Below, piece after piece: positions 60,345-64,000 of a stretch of DNA of 64,000 nucleotides. The translations under genes and the position numbers were made by a program. This DNA comes from Salinibacterium amurskyense. Its GTDB lineage: Bacteria; Actinomycetota; Actinomycetes; Actinomycetales; Microbacteriaceae. The notes under the pieces are model-generated. The model ran no database searches. It worked only from the letters and a program-made list of their open reading frames with translations, and was not told the DNA's origin. Where the stretch lies: contig NZ_PGFH01000001.1 of assembly GCF_002797685.1 (NCBI RefSeq), positions 1,426,001 to 1,490,000 of the forward strand, given 5' to 3'. Every line of letters begins with the position of its first letter. Within the stretch, counting starts at the first letter, position 1.

Positions 60345-63071
60345 CTAGCTTTCGCCGCCGGCAGAACCGGTGGTACCAGCGTTGACGTCGTGGAGGCTGT
60401 ACTTCTCAATTGCTTGAGGAAGTACTGCCGGGTCCATCTCGCCGCGCTTCACGAGCGACTGCAAGGTGCGAACAACCAGCGAGTGGCTGTCGATCTTGAA
60501 GTAGCGACGTGCTGCTGCGCGGGTGTCCGAGAAGCCGAAGTCGTCGGCACCGAGAGTAGCGAAGTCACCGGGGATGAACGCGCGCACCTGGTCGGGTACA
60601 GCGTGCATGAAGTCAGTGACGGCCAAGAACGGTCCCTGAGCATCCGCAAGCTTCGACGTGAGGTACGGAACCTTGGCCTCGGCGGTGGGGTTGAGGAAAT
60701 TGTGCTCCTCAGCCGCCAAACCTTCGCGACGCAGCTCAGACCACGAGGTAACAGACCACACATCAGCGGCTACGCCCCAGTCAGAAGCCAGCAACCGCTG
60801 TGCTTCGAGAGCCCACGGAACAGCAACACCCGACGCCATCAGCTGAGCCTTCGGCCCGGTGATAGTCGGCGATGCCAAGTGGTAAATACCCTTGAGTGCG
60901 CCCTCAACATCGAAGTTCTCTGGCTCAGCGGGCTGAACGAGAGGCTCGTTGTACAAGGTCAGGTAGTACATGACGTTGGGGTCTTCGTGCTCCCCGCCGT
61001 ACATGCGCTCAATACCGTCACGCACGATGTGGCCGAGCTCGTAACCGTAGGCAGCGTCGTAGCTGATCACTGCGGGGTTCGTGGATGCCAGCAGCAGTGA
61101 GTGACCGTCAGCGTGCTGCAGTCCTTCACCGGTGAGCGTTGTGCGTCCGGCGGTAGCGCCCATGATGAAACCACGGGCCATCTGGTCGCCCGCAGCCCAC
61201 ATGGCGTCACCTGTGCGCTGGAAGCCGAACATTGAGTAGAAGACGTAGACGGGAATCAGCGGCTCGCCGTGAGTGGCATACGAGGTGCCCACCGCGGTGA
61301 AAGCTGCAAACGCTCCAGCCTCGTTGATGCCCACGTGAACGATCTGACCCTGCGGGCTCTCCTTGTAGGCCAGCAATTGCTCGCGGTCTACCGAGGTGTA
61401 CTGCTGGCCTGCGGGGTTGTAGATCTTGGCGCTGGGGAAGTACGCGTCCATTCCGAACGTGCGTGCCTCATCCGGGATGATCGGAACGATGCGGTTACCG
61501 ATCGACTTGTCGCGCAGAAGGTCCTTGAGCAAACGAGCGAACGCCATTGTCGTGGCGATCTCCTGCTTGCCGGATCCCTTCTTGACAACGTCGTAAGTCT
61601 TCGACTCGGGAAGCTCGATCTGCGTGTACTTGCTGCGACGCTCGGGCACATAGCCTCCGAGTTCGCGGCGACGCTCCTGCAGGTACTGGATGCCCTCGTC
61701 GTCGTTACCGGGGTGGTAGAACGGCGGCTGGTAAGGATCAGCTTCAAGCGCAGCATCCGTAATCGGGATGTGCATCTCGTCGCGGAACTGCTTGAGGTTC
61801 TCAAGCGTCATCTTCTTCATCTGGTGGGTCGCGTTGCGGCCCTCGAAGCTGGGGCCGAGGCCGTAGCCCTTAACCGTCTTCGCCAGAATGACCGTGGGCT
61901 GACCCTTGTGTTCGCTCGCAGCCTTGAACGCGGCGTAGACCTTGCGGTAGTCGTGGCCACCGCGCTTGAGGTTCCAGACCTCGTCATCGCTGAGGTGCTC
62001 AACCATCTTGAGGGTGCGGGGGTCGCGGCCGAAGAAGTTCTCACGAACGTAAGCGCCTGACTCAGCCTTGTAGGTCTGGTAGTCACCATCGGGAGTGCGG
62101 TTCATAAGGTCGCGCAGGGCGCCCTCATGGTCGTTGGCAAGCAGGTCGTCCCACTCGCGGCCCCAGATGACCTTGATGACGTTCCAGCCGGCACCGCGGA
62201 AGAAGCTCTCGAGCTCCTGAACGATCTTGCCGTTACCGCGAACAGGGCCATCGAGACGCTGCAGGTTGCAGTTGATGACGAAGTTCAGGTTGTCGAGTTT
62301 TTCGTTCGCGGCCCACTGAAGGGCTCCACGGCTCTCAACCTCATCCATCTCACCGTCGCCGAGGAAGGCCCAGACTTGCTTGTCTGACACATCCTTGATG
62401 CCACGGTTGCTGATGTACTTGTTGTTCTGCGCCTGGTAGATCGCGTTGATCGGTCCGAGACCCATCGAAACGGTGGGGAACTGCCAGAACTCCGGCATGA
62501 GGCGCGGGTGCGGGTAGCTCGAGATGCCGTTCGGTGCTTGCGACTTCTCTTGGCGGAAGCCGAGGAGCTGGTCCTCGCTCATCCGGCCTTCGAGGAAAGC
62601 GCGGGCATACATACCGGGGGAGGCATGGCCCTGATAGAAAATCTGGTCTCCACCACTTTCGTGGTCTGCACCACGGAAGAAGTGGTTGTGCCCTACTTCG
62701 TAGAGAGCAGCGGATGACGCGTACGTCGAGATGTGGCCGCCGACGCCAACGCCGGGGCGTTGCGCACGGTGCACTGTGATCGCGGCGTTCCACCGGATCC
62801 ATGCACGGTAACGACGTTCGAGCTTTTCGTCACCGGGGAAATCGGGCTCATCATCCTTTGCGATGGTGTTGATGTAGTCCGTAGTCGGAACCATCGGAAC
62901 ACCGAGGTGCAAATCCTTGGAGCGTTTGAGAAGGCTGAGCATGATCTCGCGACCGCGCTCGTGTCCTTGTGCTGCAACGAGGGAGTCGAGTGATTCGTTC
63001 CACTCGGCGGTCTCCTCCGGGTCCTTGTCGGTGTTGGTTACCGAGTATGGGTCCTGGTCGTTTACCGTCAC
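60345..63071 (-). CDS. aceE: Pyruvate dehydrogenase E1 component (homodimeric type)
   Basis: The 908-residue thiamine diphosphate enzyme decarboxylates pyruvate for the PDH complex. The cofactor motif is [17 protein letters not shown] through NLNFVINCN near residues 235-270. [17 protein letters not shown] and the transketolase C-terminal part follow. The homodimeric form is standard in actinobacteria. GTG 63071 has AGAGG with a 7-nt spacer. E2 and E3 genes are not in the window. It sits upstream of fasR on the same strand, linking acetyl-CoA production to lipid synthesis. Confidence 0.97.
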   Translation of the reverse strand: MTVNDQDPYSVTNTDKDPEETAEWNESLDSLVAAQGHERGREIMLSLLKRSKDLHLGVPMVPTTDYINTIAKDDEPDFPGDEKLERRYRAWIRWNAAITVHRAQRPGVGVGGHISTYASSAALYEVGHNHFFRGADHESGGDQIFYQGHASPGMYARAFLEGRMSEDQLLGFRQEKSQAPNGISSYPHPRLMPEFWQFPTVSMGLGPINAIYQAQNNKYISNRGIKDVSDKQVWAFLGDGEMDEVESRGALQWAANEKLDNLNFVINCNLQRLDGPVRGNGKIVQELESFFRGAGWNVIKVIWGREWDDLLANDHEGALRDLMNRTPDGDYQTYKAESGAYVRENFFGRDPRTLKMVEHLSDDEVWNLKRGGHDYRKVYAAFKAASEHKGQPTVILAKTVKGYGLGPSFEGRNATHQMKKMTLENLKQFRDEMHIPITDAALEADPYQPPFYHPGNDDEGIQYLQERRRELGGYVPERRSKYTQIELPESKTYDVVKKGSGKQEIATTMAFARLLKDLLRDKSIGNRIVPIIPDEARTFGMDAYFPSAKIYNPAGQQYTSVDREQLLAYKESPQGQIVHVGINEAGAFAAFTAVGTSYATHGEPLIPVYVFYSMFGFQRTGDAMWAAGDQMARGFIMGATAGRTTLTGEGLQHADGHSLLLASTNPAVISYDAAYGYELGHIVRDGIERMYGGEHEDPNVMYYLTLYNEPLVQPAEPENFDVEGALKGIYHLASPTITGPKAQLMASGVAVPWALEAQRLLASDWGVAADVWSVTSWSELRREGLAAEEHNFLNPTAEAKVPYLTSKLADAQGPFLAVTDFMHAVPDQVRAFIPGDFATLGADDFGFSDTRAAARRYFKIDSHSLVVRTLQSLVKRGEMDPAVLPQAIEKYSLHDVNAGTTGSAGGES

Positions 63072-63250
63072 CGTTGACCTCTTTCGTGTAGAGAACAGAG
63101 TCGTGCGAGTCGAGGCACTACCGGGTTGCGGATGTGATGGGATCGACTACGCCCATCGATTCTAGTTGTCGAATGCGGCAAGATTCGAACCGGGGCTTTT
63201 TATGCCGCAAACACGGGGCGTTCGCTCAGTTTTCTCAAGGAAGGTTCTGT

Positions 63251-63724
63251 ATGCCGATCACGCCGGGAGCGCGGGCGCCGAGTTTTGCGTTGCGCAATCA
63301 GCACGGTCAAGAAGTCGATTCGCAGGAGCTTCTCTCGCGACGCGCAGTGCTCTTAGTGTTTGTGCCGCTTGCGTTCTCGCCCGTGTGTGCCGGGGAAGTC
63401 GCTCAGCTGAACGAATGGCACGATGTCGCGGCCAGCGCCGGAGTCGAAATCGTAGTGGTGTCGGTGGATTCGACCGCGACTCTGCGCGCCTGGTCAGACG
63501 CCGACGGCATCCGGCTGTCCTTGCTTTCGGACTTCTGGCCGCATGGCGCAGTCGCTCACTCGTTCGGGGCGTTTCTTGACGACAAAGGCTTTGCCGGCCG
63601 CACGAGTTTCTTGATCGATAAGACCGGAATTGTTCGGGATGTAATCACGTCGCCGCTCGGCGAACCCCGCTTGTTTGCTGACTACGAACGGGCTATTGGG
63701 CGACTTTCTGAGGAACGTCGCTGA
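63251..63724 (+). CDS. Peroxiredoxin, AhpE-like 1-Cys type
   Basis: A 157-residue thioredoxin-fold peroxidase. The peroxidatic Cys lies in FVPLAFSPVCAGEVAQLNEW near residue 45, with the conserved Thr of the usual PxxxT/SxxC loop replaced by Ser. There is no second cysteine, so resolution must use an outside thiol such as mycothiol or mycoredoxin (inference from actinobacterial AhpE). ATG 63251 follows AAGGAAGG. It is divergent from aceE. Confidence 0.9.
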   Translation: MPITPGARAPSFALRNQHGQEVDSQELLSRRAVLLVFVPLAFSPVCAGEVAQLNEWHDVAASAGVEIVVVSVDSTATLRAWSDADGIRLSLLSDFWPHGAVAHSFGAFLDDKGFAGRTSFLIDKTGIVRDVITSPLGEPRLFADYERAIGRLSEERR

Positions 63725-63746
63725 TCGTTTTGGGGTGGGTGTGTAA

Positions 63747-63774
63747 TTGGCACCAAAATCCCGTGTAACATTAT
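63747..63774 (+). promoter_or_regulatory. Promoter of tRNA-Val
   Basis: TTGGCA (63747-63752) and CATTAT (63769-63774) are 16 bp apart, 28 bp ahead of the tRNA. The -35 matches TTGACA at five of six positions. Confidence 0.6.
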
Positions 63775-63802
63775 CGAGCGCTGCTTCGCATTGCGTCGCT
63801 GC

Positions 63803-63875
63803 GGGCCTTTAGCTCAGCTGGTAGAGCGCCACGTTTACACCGTGGATGTCATCGGTTCGATCCCGGTAGGGCCCA
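63803..63875 (+). tRNA. tRNA-Val (TAC)
   Basis: The cloverleaf is complete. The acceptor pairs GGGCCTT with AGGGCCC; the D stem is GCTC/GAGC. The anticodon stem CCACG/CGTGG closes the loop TTTACAC with TAC at 63836-63838. The T arm is ATCGG/CCGGT. The discriminator is A. The next bases are CCG, so CCA is not encoded in full. Confidence 0.97.
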
Positions 63876-63882
63876 CCGCAAC

Positions 63883-63913
63883 AGAAAACCCCCGTCATTG
63901 ACGGGGGTTTTCT
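63883..63913 (+). terminator. Rho-independent terminator after tRNA-Val
   Basis: AGAAAACCCCCGTCA pairs with TGACGGGGGTTTTCT almost without a loop base, giving a GC core with a TTTT run. It starts 8 bp after the tRNA. The last 87 bp of the window hold no feature I can support. Confidence 0.9.
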
Positions 63914-64000
63914 TCGTTTCCCGTGCCCATTCGGCGTTATGCTCCCTGCACGACCCGCGGCAGTCCGGTCGATGCGGTCTCAACCTGATGAGGCGAAGCT

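Overview
The window is high-GC, densely coded DNA from an actinobacterium, most likely of the family Microbacteriaceae (Salinibacterium/Leifsonia-like). This is an inference from gene content and order: fabD-fabH-acpP-fabF with a FasR-type regulator, homodimeric AceE, a RamB-type regulator beside isocitrate lyase, DUF3145, and a second DNA polymerase I-like protein. No ribosomal RNA, prophage, CRISPR array or recognisable transposase was seen. About 60 protein genes and three tRNA genes cover nearly all of the sequence.

1-7643: an NrtR-like regulator (5' end outside the window) leads an overlapping nadA-nadB-nadC-cysteine desulfurase operon for de novo NAD synthesis. A LysR regulator and a divergent class V PLP enzyme follow. 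7699-16845: housekeeping genes (glyS, dusB, dgt, dnaG, a YbaK-type editing protein, a DsbA-family protein). They are interrupted at 9170-10520 by an odd patch with a G-quadruplex-prone tract and a solitary AbiEi/DUF559 gene bracketed by two inverted-repeat elements. 17006-24370: a six-gene peptide-type ABC transporter operon that includes a third ATPase with degenerate catalytic residues and a lactonase-fold protein. 24422-31563: tRNA-Asn, a two-component system overlapping azlCD, def, a DMT exporter, a GT4 glycosyltransferase, dps and a CAT-anticodon tRNA.

31573-35984: a HAD hydrolase, small membrane and small basic proteins, a permuted class III CoA-transferase and a DUF1684 protein. 36000-44161: a C2-compound module with a RamB-like regulator, isocitrate lyase, malate synthase, a GAF-domain regulator, an aldehyde dehydrogenase and DUF779; together these would oxidise acetaldehyde and assimilate acetate through the glyoxylate shunt. 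44162-47570: a PolA-like protein, a PadR regulator and a tandem-domain protein. 47592-53508: an Lrp/AsnC regulator divergent from a second, complete five-gene Opp/Dpp transporter. 53664-55301: DUF3145, a 51-residue ORF and an SDR dehydrogenase. 55464-63071 (minus strand): aceE, fasR, fabD, fabH, acpP, fabF, which links acetyl-CoA supply to type II fatty acid synthesis. 63251-63913: a 1-Cys peroxiredoxin and tRNA-Val.

The features most worth follow-up are the degenerate ABC ATPase at 22540-23361, the inverted-repeat elements around the AbiEi-like gene, the nested GTTGC/GCAAC palindromes before the aldehyde dehydrogenase, the fasR start problem in frame with the aceE stop, and several small conserved-looking ORFs. 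I did not find a clear, wholly new multi-gene system; most of the window is recognisable actinobacterial core genome.
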